A stretch of 64,000 bases of DNA from Polytrichum commune (GCA_950295325.1 OX485803.1:19716001-19780000); one strand, 5' to 3'. Positions 24,320 to 38,300 are shown, counted from the first letter of the stretch. Program-made: numbers and translations. Notes: a model not told the origin generated them from the sequence alone.

Positions 24320-25440
24320 AATTGTCCAGGGTCAAGGTATAGGGTTATTCAACAACACAAGGGCGCTGCTTGTCGCCGACCTTAACCTCGATGCTGATGC
24401 TTACACAATATAGTTTTCCTGGAAACCGATAAAGCCAACTGAGCACAGTTGATTATATGTACTTCGCATACTCCCATGGACATCTCTGAATTTATACGAA
24501 AATATAGTCTTACGTAAGACTCTCAAAACTTCTTCACCTTGTGAGGGTTAACAAGCAGAACTACTGTCTACAACAGGCCCCGATGTGATTATAGTCACAC
24601 ATTCTGTTCCCCGCACAGCTCACTTAAAATCGTCGCGCAGTATACTACACAATATAATCTTCAATCATGCCAAACGACGAAACCCTTGATTGAACTTGTT
24701 GGAACCAGCAGACTTGAACACGGGAATGCAGTAACGGGGATATGTAGTGCTCCCTGGAAGCCGATAAAGCCAACTGAGCACAATTGATCATACGTACTTC
24801 ACATGCTCCCATGGATCTCTCTAATTTTATACTAAAAGATACTTTTACGTTAAAATTTCTGAACTTGTTCATTTTTCACATGCTCCCATGGAACTCTCTG
24901 ATTTTACGTTAAACTAAAAGATACTTTTACGTTAAACTTTCTGAACTTGTTCATTTTATTAGGGTTCCCATGCAGATATACTGTCTACAACAGGCCTCGA
25001 TAAAATTAACTCCACACATTCTGTTCCCCACACAGCTCACTTAGAATCCTCGAGCCGTAGACTACACGCAATCGTCTTCAACCATGCCAAATGATGATAC
25101 ACCCTTAATTGAACTTTTAGAAACCAGCAGGCATGAGGACGGGGATGCCAACCGAGCACAATTGATCATACGTAGAACATATACTCCTATGGACCTCTCT
25201 GATTTTACTACAATATATGTTTACATTGGACTCTCCGAACCTTTCTTCCCTTCATTAGGTTACCCATGCAGACATACTGTCTACAACAGGCGTCGATTAA
25301 ATTACAGTCTCACATTCTGTTCCCCGCACAGCTCACTTCAGATCCTCGAGCAGTATACTACACACAATTATCTTCAACGATGCCAAGTGACGAAACCCTT
25401 GAATTGAGCATGTTGGAACCAGCAGGCATGAGCACGGGGA
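24320..25440. repeat. Diverged tandem array upstream of the hydrolase gene
   Basis: About three to four imperfect units of roughly 300-420 bp. Landmarks recur in the same order: a ctcccatggacatctctgaatttta-like segment (near 24470, 24805, 24880, 25185), ctgtctacaacaggc (near 24560, 24980, 25275), tctgttccccgcacagctcact (near 24600, 25018, 25317) and a gaaccagcag word (near 24700, 25118, 25412). The array begins about 200 bp beyond the start codon of the minus-strand hydrolase, so it occupies its promoter region. Confidence 0.8.
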
Positions 25441-26250
25441 TGTAGTAACTCACCAAGGAAGCCGAGGAAGAGGCCACAGCACCATATCTCACCATATCTC
25501 CATCACAGAATCTTCTCTTCCACCTCCCACACCATAATTGCTCCTCAAACCCTCTCACTTCACCTCGCTCACAATCAGAGTCCGAATCACGGAGCCAACG
25601 CACACCGCAAGCAGCTACCACTTCACGAAAGGAACAAACAGACAGAGTTTCTCGAACCTCTCCCCTGCTCACTCCCAATTCCATCCACCGGGCTTCGAAA
25701 CCCTAAACCGTGCTCCAAATTTACACCCAGAAGTGGACGAAACTCCAAGCAGAGCAAACTGTTTTCTTTTCGCTCTGGAATTGGTTGAACCAAGCGGCCG
25801 AGAGAATGGAGATGGAGCAACGGACCGACCGAGGCGCGTGCTGTGCACCAGCCGGTGGTGCGCGTCAATCTCCAGGCGTGCCATCCTACTTAAGTCGCGC
25901 CCGGGAGTGCGATTTCGGAGACCACCTGCACACCACACACTCGAGGGCGACCGAGAACTCGCCGCGCTTCGCAGGTCATCCCCGGATATCTTGCACCGGG
26001 TGTCAGACCGGGTATCCACCACGTGGCTGCTGGAGCGCTGAATGAATTGGGCCTCGTGGGCGCCTCGCGGTGCTGACGTGTCGACTCCGCGAGTGCAGTG
26101 ACCCTGGCTTTTGGGAGTTCGTGAAGGGATCCGAAGGTGCGTTATCATGCAACACTGCATTATTACACTAGAGTAGAGCCCCCTATTCCCGATCAGGAGT
26201 CCCATCATTTCAATCATGTTGGGATCGATTTCGGTAATTTCTTTTCGTGT
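25441..26250. other. GC-rich segment without a recognised gene
   Basis: Base composition rises here, with many CG dinucleotides, and overlapping frames on both strands reach 182 residues (25538-26041 plus, 25669-26217 minus). None of the translations resembles a family I know, and their composition (many Arg, Ser, Pro, His) is typical of chance frames in GC-rich DNA. It may be a promoter or first untranslated exon. Confidence 0.3.
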
Positions 26251-29200
26251 GTGGCTAAACTAAGGTTCCAAGTTTCATAGGTTTTAAGGGATACTTTCTT
26301 TGCAGGCTGCTCGTCCACTAAATTCTAGCGGAAATGTTGATGTTGTCAAGTGGAATCTACATTTTCACTAAAATTTGATGGGCAAAGTGGCCTACATGGT
26401 AACTAACCCTAAGCCTGCAACTTTAGTTATGGTATCACCCGAGAATCGATAGTGGCATGATACGTGTCCCCGGTTTTAAGTGTAAAGTGGGGAGGAATTT
26501 GTGTCAAAATGGATGGTTACCGCAAACTGTAGACATTGGTGATGTGTTCAAGCCAACTTTTGGCTTCAAAAATTCAAAGTAATTTCAATCTAAAAAACAA
26601 ATTACCAAAAAAATTATAGTCCTCCTAATTATTGGGAGTCAATAGGACTAGAGATGAGATTGCACAAGCATATACACATACACAAAGGCATATGACATAA
26701 TGCTTGGAGTGAGATGATCTCATGCTCTTCTTGCTTTGCCTTTTATTGCTTTTCTTCTTTTCTTTGGTTTATACAAACAATATGACATAACTCCTGTCCC
26801 TCTTCGGACTAACGTTGTGGCCTTATTCTAATCTTATTATTTCTCATGCCTCTTTCATTACATTTTTATGAATTACGAACAAATCTAATGCTCTACCTTT
26901 GACACTAATTTCTATCGTCCTACATGGAATTTTTTTGCACCACTTTATACTTATCCAAATTTGACACATTATCTCTTAAGTAATCAATGATTGGCGCCTC
27001 ATCTCTAATACAAAGTAACCACAGTTTGGTACATGCCCCCTCCCCCTCCTGATGTTATCAAGCCATCCCCACGGCTAAACAAGCAAACAACACACTACTT
27101 GTTCTAATACATGTTTCTTATGCTACAAGTGACGGGCATAGGTATTTATCTAATACCAACCTCGGTAGAGATATTCTTTGTTGGCCTACTATCTTGGTGG
27201 TTTTAGTTTACTTAGTTGTCTACTTCGTCTGTAGGCAACATATTGCACCACCTAGCCGATAGACATGCATGGTAACCGAGACTACTCCAAGTAATAGCAT
27301 AGCTAATCTTTTGGTGTTTGTGAATGAAAAACTGCAAAACCTACCTACCACAATGCACTTAGCCATGAATATTTTTGGTCACCCCTCCAACTTTTTCTTT
27401 CATGCAACCAGGGAAAATATGAAATTCGTTAATTAAAGACTTTGGAAAGTCTCAAAATAAATGCAAATGGTTTAATATTTGGTCCAATTTCTTATTGTGG
27501 TGCACGGCTGGGGGTTTTTTTTGTTTTGGGGCTATTTACCTTCAAGGGCTGAATTAAAGCCTCCCCAAAATTACTTAAATTTCAAAAATGGCCCATTTGT
27601 TTGCACCCTTCCATTACTTATATTGTCCAAGTCACTGCAATTTTTTGTACTCTATATTCCTTTTAAGTAATAAAAGCTAATCTACTTCCTAACGCAATTG
27701 ACGAGTGTTGAGGGAAAGCATGGAAACAAAGAAGGGTGCAAATAATAATACCATTGCAAACAAAGTTATGAAGAAAACACATAGGAGACCATAGCAAACA
27801 TACTAAACATACCTTCTAGGATCCTTATCTTCAGCCCCTATATTAATTTTACAAAAAAATAATGGCCCACGTTTTATGTTCATCTAACTTACTTATAATG
27901 GGATTGTCTACATTTAATGGCCCCTTCATTATTTGGAATTCCTTTATAATTTTTATTTCAAATGATTCTAATCCTCTCTATATTATGTCGCACGTCGTTT
28001 TTAAAATGCACTAAGTGATCTACCCGTGTTGTGGTGACATATGTTTGTGTCAAATTCATTAGTGTTGCCCATGCAAATCGCTTTAGGAAGTCACATCGAG
28101 TATATTTTTGTGTTGCTCTTGTTCTTTATTTGAAAACCATGTCCTTGAATAGTCTCAAAATCATGAAAAAATCTCCAATTACCGAATATAGTGATAAATC
28201 CTTGTGTCACCTCAATTTTTGTGTGAACATGTCTATATAGGCCTCCTTGTCCCACGGAATAGGCCCCTGCTCATGTTCATGCTCATGTTTTAGCTTCACT
28301 CGTGGTGGTGACGAGGACATTGCCCCACTGTTCCCCGCTATTCTGGCCTAAATAAATATTCCAAACAAAAAAGGCCACATGCACAAGATTCTTAGACCCA
28401 AAACAAACTTGTGACAAAAGAAAGAAGAGAGACAAACCAAATGCAAGAAGGTGGGAGGACTACAAGTGCAAAATGTGGGTATAGTGGGGAAAATTAGGGG
28501 GAGGTGGCAAGCATGAAGCCAAGGTGGAGATGTGGCACAAACAATAAGATAAAGTCGTACAATGTTTTTTGAATTTAATTTTGAATTTATTGTTAAAACG
28601 CTCCATGGGGCTTTTGAGCATTGTAGTAAGTTTTTGCTATGTCTCTCAAAACCAAAAAACCCAGGGAACAAGGTCTCCAGGAAGACTGAGCTAGTGTCTC
28701 TAAGGGTTAATGTCACATTGGATTAAGGTTTATAACAACAATATGTGGTATTCTTCACTCTTTTACTCTCTTCAACATTAATTCATCCCATTATTTCTCT
28801 TTCTTATTAGTTCATTCGTGTTGGTTCTGTAGTGAGTGTTGTCTGTCCTATCTTTCAGGTAGGTACTATCACTCTAAGGTTCGACCTATTTCTGTCGTGA
28901 ATTTCATAAATTGGGACTATTGTCTTTGAGTAACCGGTCAATATTCAGCCAATGGATTTTTCATCCTATTGGGGTTAGTATCCTTTGGTTTCCACAAAAC
29001 AACAATGTAATGTTTTCAATTCAAATTCACATAACTTCATTCAATGCAATTGATTCATTAATTATCTTATTTGCATCAATCTTCATTTAACAACTTATCT
29101 CATTCATGAACCATTTTCCATTCCAATCCGGTCTACAATCTCTGCACACTTCAAGATAAGATAATCACACCGGACTATATTCTATATTGGCTTAAGCCTT

Positions 29201-30822
29201 GGTTAACCACATATTACTCATGCCAATAACATAGGTAAACTCAATCACTCATCCCTCAATTCCTTGTCTCAACCTCATACAATCATCTCACATGCTAGGT
29301 CATGATCAATAGTACGTCTCTCCGCCTGTATTTCTCTCAATTCAGGGATTAACCCATCTGCACTTTCATCATTTTACTGCACTCCTACCTCCCTTCCTCT
29401 CTGCCTCTTTAACCTATATTCCTCTCAAGCTGCTAACTCTCTTTCTGGACTATAGTCTTTCTCTGCTCCGCGCTTTAGCGTAAGTCTCAACTCCATAACA
29501 ATCTCTCTCTCTCTCTCTCTCTTCACTTTGCCTCTGATTCGGTGCTCTTATCCTTAATGACCCTCAGTAACACAAGTAGGTATTTCTTCTCCCATTACCC
29601 TCCAGCATTACCTCTCCAGCAACGCTCCGATGGACTATAGTCCTATTGCTCTTACAACGTTCTCTTTTTTCCTCTCAGTAATTCATTCTCTCTAGGTTTT
29701 CTTAATCTTGAATATTATGTCTCCAATTTCCCTGATTTGTATCTCTATTCTCTGATACACATTCACTCGCTCTCTTTGCTTCCTTCCTCGTACAATCAGT
29801 CCTTTAAATCATCAATCACATTGTGACTCCAATCTCAGACTCTAGGTCGCTCGCTTTGAAATCTCTCTTCATTACACCATATTACTCACATACATTTATG
29901 CTTTTCCTCAAAGTTTACTTACTCAATTTCAGATTGCAAACTGTTTACATTGCCTACGCTTCACTCTATCACAGAGTTGAAGGAATGTTCTTCAAACTAC
30001 GGCACTTGGCCGATCCTACACTTTCGTCGCCTATCAGCGACTACTCTAGACTATAGCCCGTAAACACTCGTTGAAAATGGCCTTCTTTCTTCTCCGGACT
30101 ATAGTCCTTTATCACCCTTCTTCCCAGGCGGTTATAACTCCTTCCTGCGGCATCCGATTGCTCAAACCGCTAGGGATGTGCTTTCATCTGACTATAGTCC
30201 ACTGTTTTCATCTATCTTCCAAAAACTTAGTTTCAAAAAAAACTCTATTCGGACTATAGCCCAAAAATATGCTCTACAAGCATGGCATGGGCATACAAGC
30301 ATTTAATGGATATACATAGGCATGGGAAGCATGTGGACATTGACATATGGTTGTATGGGATTCCGGAGGGTGCACCTTTCATTAAAAACCAAGAACCATA
30401 TGCATTTGCAACATACTCTAGAAACCCCCTGTATACAAGTTTTTTTCTAATAATTTCTTTATGTATAATCAAGCAATACACGTACAATTTCAATGATAAA
30501 AATACAAGTGACAATATGCATACATAAAATAAATGACATTCATATATAGTCGTTAGCATAAGTATACAAATATACTTTTGAATAATAATGAACCCCTATC
30601 ATATGTATAATGTAAAACCCTAGCATTCATTACTAAAGTCATTGAAGATTTTTTAACTCCTTGGAGTTGACTCATAATCATCAAACTCTACGATATATGT
30701 CATAGATGCTAATGTAATTATTGTTTCTAAATCTACCCTAAATGACCCATAAGATTGTAAGTCCACTTATTGTTGGTTCATTTTTGTGACCGACATAAAC
30801 CAATCTCCATGCTTGATTGGTT
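26251..30822. other. AT-rich intergenic DNA
   Basis: No supported gene. A CT dinucleotide run lies at 29501-29522. A 12-bp palindrome recurs between 29447 and 30262 (separate entry). Short frames at 27479, 28031, 28348 and 29823 are not recognisable. Confidence 0.4.
29447..30262. repeat. Cluster of the 12-bp palindrome GGACTATAGTCC
   Basis: Perfect or near-perfect copies occur at 29447-29458, 29632-29643, 30048-30059, 30096-30107, 30189-30200 and 30251-30262. Variation is confined to the outer bases. The sequence between copies is not itself repeated as far as I can see. Confidence 0.7.
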
Positions 30823-30823
30823 G

Positions 30824-30906
30824 GGGCGAAACAACCCGTACACTCATTCCTTGGAGGCAAGGGTTTAGGCATCCAACAAGGAACGAGTGTATGGGTTGGT
30901 TTGCCC
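30824..30906 (+). other. Regular 30-bp hairpin with 23-nt loop (miRNA-precursor-like)
   Basis: The left arm 30824-30853 and the right arm 30877-30906 are inverted copies. As plus-strand RNA they pair at 26 Watson-Crick positions plus two G-U pairs, with two isolated mismatches and no bulge, around a 23-nt loop. This is within the shape range of a short plant miRNA foldback or of a small MITE hairpin. No promoter or expression evidence is available from sequence. Confidence 0.5.
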
Positions 30907-32383
30907 AAATCATGCTTGATCCTAGAATTTGCAACAATTACGATTCCTAAATGCTTGATCCAACCAAATTGTTGCACACAACGGAGGTTTTTTGATAATA
31001 TCAAAACAATTGAATGAAGACCCACCTAGGAATCAACACCTTTGCAAATTTGATGCCACCCATGATCTAACAAAGGCATCAACCACTTGCAACCACCCGT
31101 ATCAACCACAAAGAAGTGTCGGCCATTCCTCTTGCAACCCTAAGCAAGAAGTGGCCTCGTTCTCAGCTCAACCACCCCTTGCAAAACCCTAATAGTCCCT
31201 CTTTCTATACATACATGGATGAAATAAGGAAATGAGAGAATTAATCATCCTAGTCTCATCCAATAATAAATATATATCTCATAAGGTCTAGTATGGTCAC
31301 AAGTATGTATGTTAAATATTTTCTAGAGGTCCTCCATACATGTACATAACTACAAGTTATAATTTGTGTAGCATCTTTATACATAATACGGAAGGTTCAA
31401 GTTATTACCCCTTTTGTGCACTCACATATACTCATACATGTTATGAAAGGTGTGCCCCCGGGATGGGATTGGGATCATTAGGGATATCAAGTCATATGTA
31501 TAGGTGCAATTGTTTGGGATATCACGAGGTCCAACCTAGTTACTTTACAATGAAATGCCAGGGGTGGACTCTTCATCAGAAACCTAAATGACGTGTGTGG
31601 GTCACTATGACATTAAACCCCCTATGTACAAGAAATTAATAAAGAAAAACAAATATGTATATATGTACTAACGGTAGGCTAGAAAATAGACTCGTGTATT
31701 TGTACTAAGCTTTTGAATTTAGTGTGATAAATGCATAAAGAAAATATAAATCATGAATTAAACATACGATTATTACGTGTATAATCCACTTTCACCATCC
31801 AACGAGAAAGTCATTGAATAATTTTTTGTCCAGAGCATGTAAGTCAATAATTGCATCAAACAAAAGAAGACAAGAACACAATAACTTGGCCACAATCCGG
31901 AGAGCGAAACTCAAAGGAGCACTCCAAGAACCTCCAAATTCTTAAAACCTAGAACCCACATGCAAACCCTCACATGAATGGATAGGGTAACTATCAGGGA
32001 CTATTATATACAACAACAATGCATGAAACGTAAATTGAATGAAACCAACACATCTGTTATCAAATTTTCTCCAAACCTTAGAATCGCCCTTTTGTACATC
32101 TACCTTTACTTCAAAATATTAATAACCTTTTTGACTGTACACACTAAAGAAAAAGAATACCTCTCCCTTATATATACTATATACACTAATACCTCAAATT
32201 ATACTCTTTTTTTAACACATGTTAGTTTGTACATGGTATGAAGAATCCAACCCCCGGGAATCAAAGGTACGTATACATACAAGCGTACAAAACATGAAGG
32301 GTAGTGCAGCTCCAAGTTGTGAAGGCTCTTCAAAGTTATCAATGATTAGGGCCTATGGAACTTATTGCTAATGGCCCGAGTGT
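30907..32383. other. AT-rich intergenic DNA downstream of gene A
   Basis: No supported gene. It contains the presumed 3' flank of the minus-strand lipase-GTPase gene A, whose stop codon ends at 32384. Short frames at 30992, 31340 and 31978 have no recognisable product. Confidence 0.4.
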
Positions 32384-35300
32384 TCATTCTAGAGTCGGTG
32401 GGTGTACTACTTCCATAAGTTCTTCAAAACCAAGTACACCCACCTTCTTCAGTTCCTCGAGCGTGTCTGGACCTATGGGTTTCACACAACTATAATGGAT
32501 TGCATCTTTCTTACAACCCAACTTGGTGTGGGACTTTGCTATTTGATCCTTAAAGTAATCGGATGTGAACTCCTCCATGTTATCATTTCTAATCATCAAA
32601 TCCACTTTGTTGAACACAACGATGACCTCTGTCTCAGCTCCGAGATTCTCCTTCAGCTGCTTGTACATCTTTACTTGTGGCTTCTTGATATCACACTGCC
32701 ATAATTTTAACATGTAACAAATAAGGCTGGTTAGTTGCGATCAGTCGAAGCGAGTGTGGTCCCCTCCTAAAATAATTAGCAAGATTAGACGTTCAAATAG
32801 GTACACATTGTATGGCAAAACCATCAAATTATTATGTAGCAACTAACAAAACATTACTTTTGACTTTATTGTAAGGTATGTGGGTGTTATTTGGTTACTT
32901 TTCTTAAGCAAATACTTATACATTTTTTTTCTATTGGTGTGTGAATAGGTGACGATCATGAACAAACACCATAAAGACACATCTTTAAAAAAAGGGTTTG
33001 GAATACATCCTCAAATTCGATTAACTACTCCGGAGTCTATGCGGAATCCATACAATTTGGAGGACTTATGTATTCAACGGAGGAATCACCAAACATGCAC
33101 CTCTAATTAAAGGTCTGATTTTCATCCGATTTTTTGCTGATGCTCCATCGAAGATTTCCAATGCAACACAAGCTTTGTTGTGTAAATCTATTTGATAGAA
33201 GTTCGGGAACATGCAAAAGGAACCAAACAACACCCACATTCCTTAACAAGACATTTAGTAGTGCTCTCAAACTTATTGTAATTTGAATCCTTTCCATTCC
33301 TGTCTTTTCATGTTGCATCCTCTCATAAAAGGAAGTCACATGCTAATTTCTAACAAGATACATGCACCTTCAAACGGTGTAAGTTGGTTGCGTCAATTTG
33401 CAACCAAATTACAATTGGGTAACAAAGATGTGGACATGTGACGCTATGATCAATCCCCATTTACAGTGCCAATGCAAAGGTAGCCTTACCTTAAAATCAA
33501 GAAACATTATAGCAGAAGTGGAGAGTGCCGTGAATTGTTTCCACATTTCTGCATAATGCTCTAATCCGTCGCCGCCTGGGAAGTCCACCAGCCACAATGA
33601 GTTGTTCAACATGTATGGGACTGCAACTTTGGTGTGAGTGCAAATTCCCGTCTCTGGCAACCTCCCACCTGATGGGCCGAATTTTTTCAAAACTCTCTGC
33701 ACACCACCAAAGGTTGTGTTACTGAGCCATTTGGGGCATTGATGACATTACTCAGACTGTGCTTTATATGTTAGATGCACAGCCGGGCCCATGAGAGCTT
33801 GCTTAACTTTAATTAAACACCGGCAAGAATGAAATTAAGGTGACAGCACGGAAGTTTATGGCTCCGAATCAGATTCACCTTGATAAAGGTCGACTTCCCT
33901 GCATCCTCAGCTCCGAAGATACCAATATAATGTACACCGGTCACTACTTTATTGTACAAGGATATTGTGTCGCACACTATCTTGATTCTTTTCAATAGCT
34001 TCAACCTAGACTCCGCTGTTGCCTTCTGAAATTCTTCTGATTTGAAATCAGGAACATCCTTCGCTTTCAGAGAGTGAGCTCTATTGACCATGTCTTGAAA
34101 TTTTGAGCTGCTTCCTTCCACTGGAAACGCACATTTCACATGGTTTCAGATACAAACAAACAGCTTTTAAGTCTTGAGAAGTGAAACAGTTTCAGGTAAA
34201 TACATCGGCCTTTTTTAAAAAAAAAAAAGACATCATTGAAGGAGTCAGTAATAGTGATAAACATTACCAGAGGTACTGAAGCTCACAGTAAAATAGCTCA
34301 CATTAGATTCCTTCCACAATGCCTTGAATTTATAAACTTCTGGATTACAAAGGAAAATTGTAAATTCTTGTTTTTATTCCCTCTGTAGTTTGAGGACAGA
34401 TCTGCTTGGGTTAGCTCACCTATTTTATAAAGCACCATCTCCAGATGATCAACACTGCAGCTGTTTGCTCCGTCATCATAGTTCAGCCGCTCCGTAGAAC
34501 CCTCGGACCATTCAGAAGACTCAAGAATGGCAAATTCCAAGACCAAATCATATCCATCTATTATCGTCCACTGATTTGTGAATATGAGGACACCTAATAC
34601 AGCCCCCAACGTGATAGGCAATACCAAAAAGCCAGCAATCATTGTTGGTATGGCCAATTCTGGACGACCTTGTAGAAATGACGTCCATTTCCTCTGTAGG
34701 TTCCGTCTTCGTGCTCCATAGTCCACTTTCAAACTGGAGTTCAAACAATCACGAGTCAAAAAAGAATTATCTCTGCCAGATCATTTTCAAAATTGACAAG
34801 GAGTTTGTGCGTTGAACAGGGATCTGAAAACCACAGTTTTCTTCATACGTTGGAAAGCAGGTTGTGATCCTAGTAAAAACAATGCAATCCATTTGTAACC
34901 TAGAATTTTATAAATTCACACAATTTTTTACCGAGATGAGAACATACCGGCCTGTCAAACATTTTACAACCGACTTAAACATGAAATTTATCTCTTTGAT
35001 ATGATTCTCAAGATGTCCTCCATTGGTGTTGGTGAATGTGGTCGTCTGAGTAAGTTTTTTCGACACTCTTTCCCCTTTCAAAGAAGGTACACCTGCAATA
35101 ATTTGAAGTTGGTGAGAATTGAAGGATCTAGGGACTTTGCAAAGCTTCTCAGGACTAGTATTTCAAAGGAACTGGAGTAACCACGACAAATCATTAGCTG
35201 AGCAAGATCATGATTTAATATATTCGTAAAAGTGATGATAATAGATTCTCACAAACAGCAGTGGTCCATTACTACCTTCAAGTCCAGATTATGGTTGATA

Positions 35301-38300
35301 TTTAAGTCAAAAGCGGGTGAAAGCTTAATATTATATAATTGGAGTTTGTGTTCCAATAGAAACATAAATGTGGTGAACCTGAAGTGACATTTTGGATAAT
35401 GCTTGAGGATAACTTCTATACTGCAAGGTTGTTTTGATAAAAATGCTCAGATGCAATAGGTTTAATCTTGAACTGAGGTTCTGCTCACAATGCATTATAT
35501 TGTCCAAACCGGTCATGATGTCTCTGTTTGAGTCTGGGCGAATACTCAAGGGTGGAATGGCCTTCACCATCAATGACTGAGCAATCTGTAAAAGCTTCCT
35601 GCTGGCTCCAATTAGTCTTTTCTCCTCATTGGGATACTCCTGAAAACACAGGCAATAATCAATTCAAAATCAGTTGCACACACTTGAACAATTGCCATTG
35701 ACACTTATCACAGCTAAATTATACGCAACCACTAACCCTCAACATCTGAGTCAGTATTAAATTGATTACTAGTTGATCCTGAACATCTTAATCAACATAT
35801 ATCCAAGTTAGCGGGAAGATATTCAGTGTTATCAGATCAAGGGAGGTTGGACGAGTTAACAGCACATGTGTATATATATATATATACACACACACACCTG
35901 TCAAGGGGCACATTATTATTCTGGCCCTCGGAAAGGATGGACGAACCTCAGGTGGCAGGATGGGTTGATTAATTTCCCCAAAAGCTGTTTTGATGAAAAT
36001 CATAGAAATAGCATTCTCTGAGTCCTTGTGTGCTTGACCTGAATCCATCGGGCAATGAGGATCATAAATCATCAAAAAACCGTCACTTTGCGTCGAAATA
36101 CTCCAAGGTTCCTGTCCTTTGGATCCAGTCACACTGACAGGTTCACGAAGAAACAAAAGGTTCTCTCCCTTCACAACGATTACCCGTTGGTTGGCGTTCG
36201 GATCCAGCACCCTCCAAGTTGAAATTGTGACCTGCAATTAAAAGTGAGTACGGATCAGTTTCGAACCCTTCCAATGCACCGAGTACTCTTTCATTAAGAT
36301 CCCCGCTAATAAAATTAAAATCTACATTTCTGCGCCCCCTACCCCCGGGGTGGCATCTATCAGTAGCACTCGCAGGAGTCAACCGTCTTTAGAACATGGT
36401 GCGGAGCTGCTAAAACCATTTCTTACAAGCAATGTTTAGGAGCTACTTTCGCATTATGAACAAATTTTAAGGCTGTACGTCCTAAGAAATGTTATAGATT
36501 TTCTTAGAAGTAAAATTCAACAGGTAGGGGGTCTGGATGGTCACCCTTCTTTCATAAGAAAATGCTTCTAATTAATTTAAAAACTGACATCTGAAAGTGC
36601 AATCCTTTTCTGACTCAGACACAAATCATAGCAATGCATTTTTCTCAATGCCCGCTTTTCAAGCATGTGTCTCGTTGTGAACGAACAAATCATCAATACA
36701 TTAGAAACTGTATTAGAAGAGAGTAGAAACTGTTCTAAAAGACAGATTTGTCACCCCGGGCCCCTCGTGACCTTACCTAATAAAAAAGAGAATGAATTGC
36801 TTACCATAGGAGGCGGAGACGTGACAAGGGAACGGTCGCCCGATGACAGGCGAGATTGTGGATCAGAAACGCAATCACCAAGACCAGTTGGGACATCAAT
36901 AAAACAAGCTGCAATCAACGCAGTTTTATAACTGTCGATCCGATGGTGTTCCAGATGTCCCTGAGTAAACGGAACATCCCTCTGAAACAGCTCTTGGATC
37001 TGCAAATCACCGCCATAACACTGGCTAGAACTCCAATTTCCGGAGAGGGATATGTACTGCCCAATCGGGTGGAAATCAGGCTTCCGGAGGGCATCTAATG
37101 AATCAGATTCTTTCATGGACATGTCTTGCAATTTACTCGTGATCTTCCGGGCACCACTGACAACACCCCTAGCAGCGAGTTGAGCAGTCTCCCGTCCTGC
37201 TACTTTCAATGCTCCTACAGCCCTACCGTCCTCGAATCCGTCTATACAGCGCCCAGCAAAACCTCCTAGGGACTGCAGCGCACTGTCAGCTCCGTCAAGC
37301 GCGCTCTTCCACACCTCCTTAACCGTGCAGGGAAGATTGTGCAGCATGTGAGGCACATAGTCATTTTGGTTCACAAAGTTAATAAACCGCCACTTGTACT
37401 TCTCATTCCCGTTGATTTTCCGGGCAGCCTTCTCATCGCATATATGTGGTGCTCCGAATGCAATCGACACCAGAGAGTCAGGGTGTGTCTCCTGCAAGCA
37501 TTCAGAACCACCATTATCAAACACCCTTCCAGATTCAGTACCACCATGAATCTTAAAGGCCGCGTACGTATGACCACACCCCCATTCCATCTCAAGAACT
37601 TGCCTCAACTAAAGCTAAAGGCCGTGTATCAAAGTCCAGGGAGAGTGTGGGCAAAATTTGGAAGATTTTAAGATCCAAGTGTTTCCAAGTCCAACAGATT
37701 ATATGTTGATATCTTTCGACTTTCCTTTATTCATATTCTATAGACTCCTCTAAAATGATCGGAGATTTGCCTAAAGTCTTAATCTCACCTCCACCGACTG
37801 ATATTTCAAACTCAACCGGCCCATCTGTACGTATGGAGTAGTCGATTCTCATCATTCGTAGCCATGTATGACCGAAAGTGGCTACATGGCTACATGGCTA
37901 GACTTGTGACATGACTAGCGATGTTTTCATTTTCACATATCGAGTAAAATGCAAGAATACTAAATCATTCATGAAAATCTAATGCTCTATATTGCAAGCG
38001 ATGGAAACGGATTTGTATTGAAGCCAAACCGGACGTACGTTGATCACTAGCCCATCATTCTCCAGCAAAAAGCGAAACAACACTATGTGCGCAACTGCCC
38101 CGCCCAGGCTATGCCCGCAGAATATGATGCGTTTCTTGGTGGCAAGCAGGCCAGGTAAGGGGCTCTGGTCCGAACTCGCGAACGAATCCGCACGATCATA
38201 AAATCCTTTGTGAAAATAGCCCCCAAACTTTGCTGCGTGGCGATCTATCCTCATATCACTGGCCACGTCCTTCAGATTCTTCGTACCTCGAAATGCAACA

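Noticed and set aside
25538-26217. Frames of 167 and 182 residues on opposite strands
   Set aside because: No recognisable motif. The composition is typical of chance frames in GC-rich DNA, and neither has supporting splice or start context.
26420-26480. TGGTATCA word resembling an initiator-Met primer-binding site
   Set aside because: It continues CCCGAG rather than GAGC, and no LTR end precedes it.
28348-28716. 122-residue minus-strand frame
   Set aside because: The translation is hydrophobic and unremarkable, with no domain motif and no adjacent exons. It is treated as chance.
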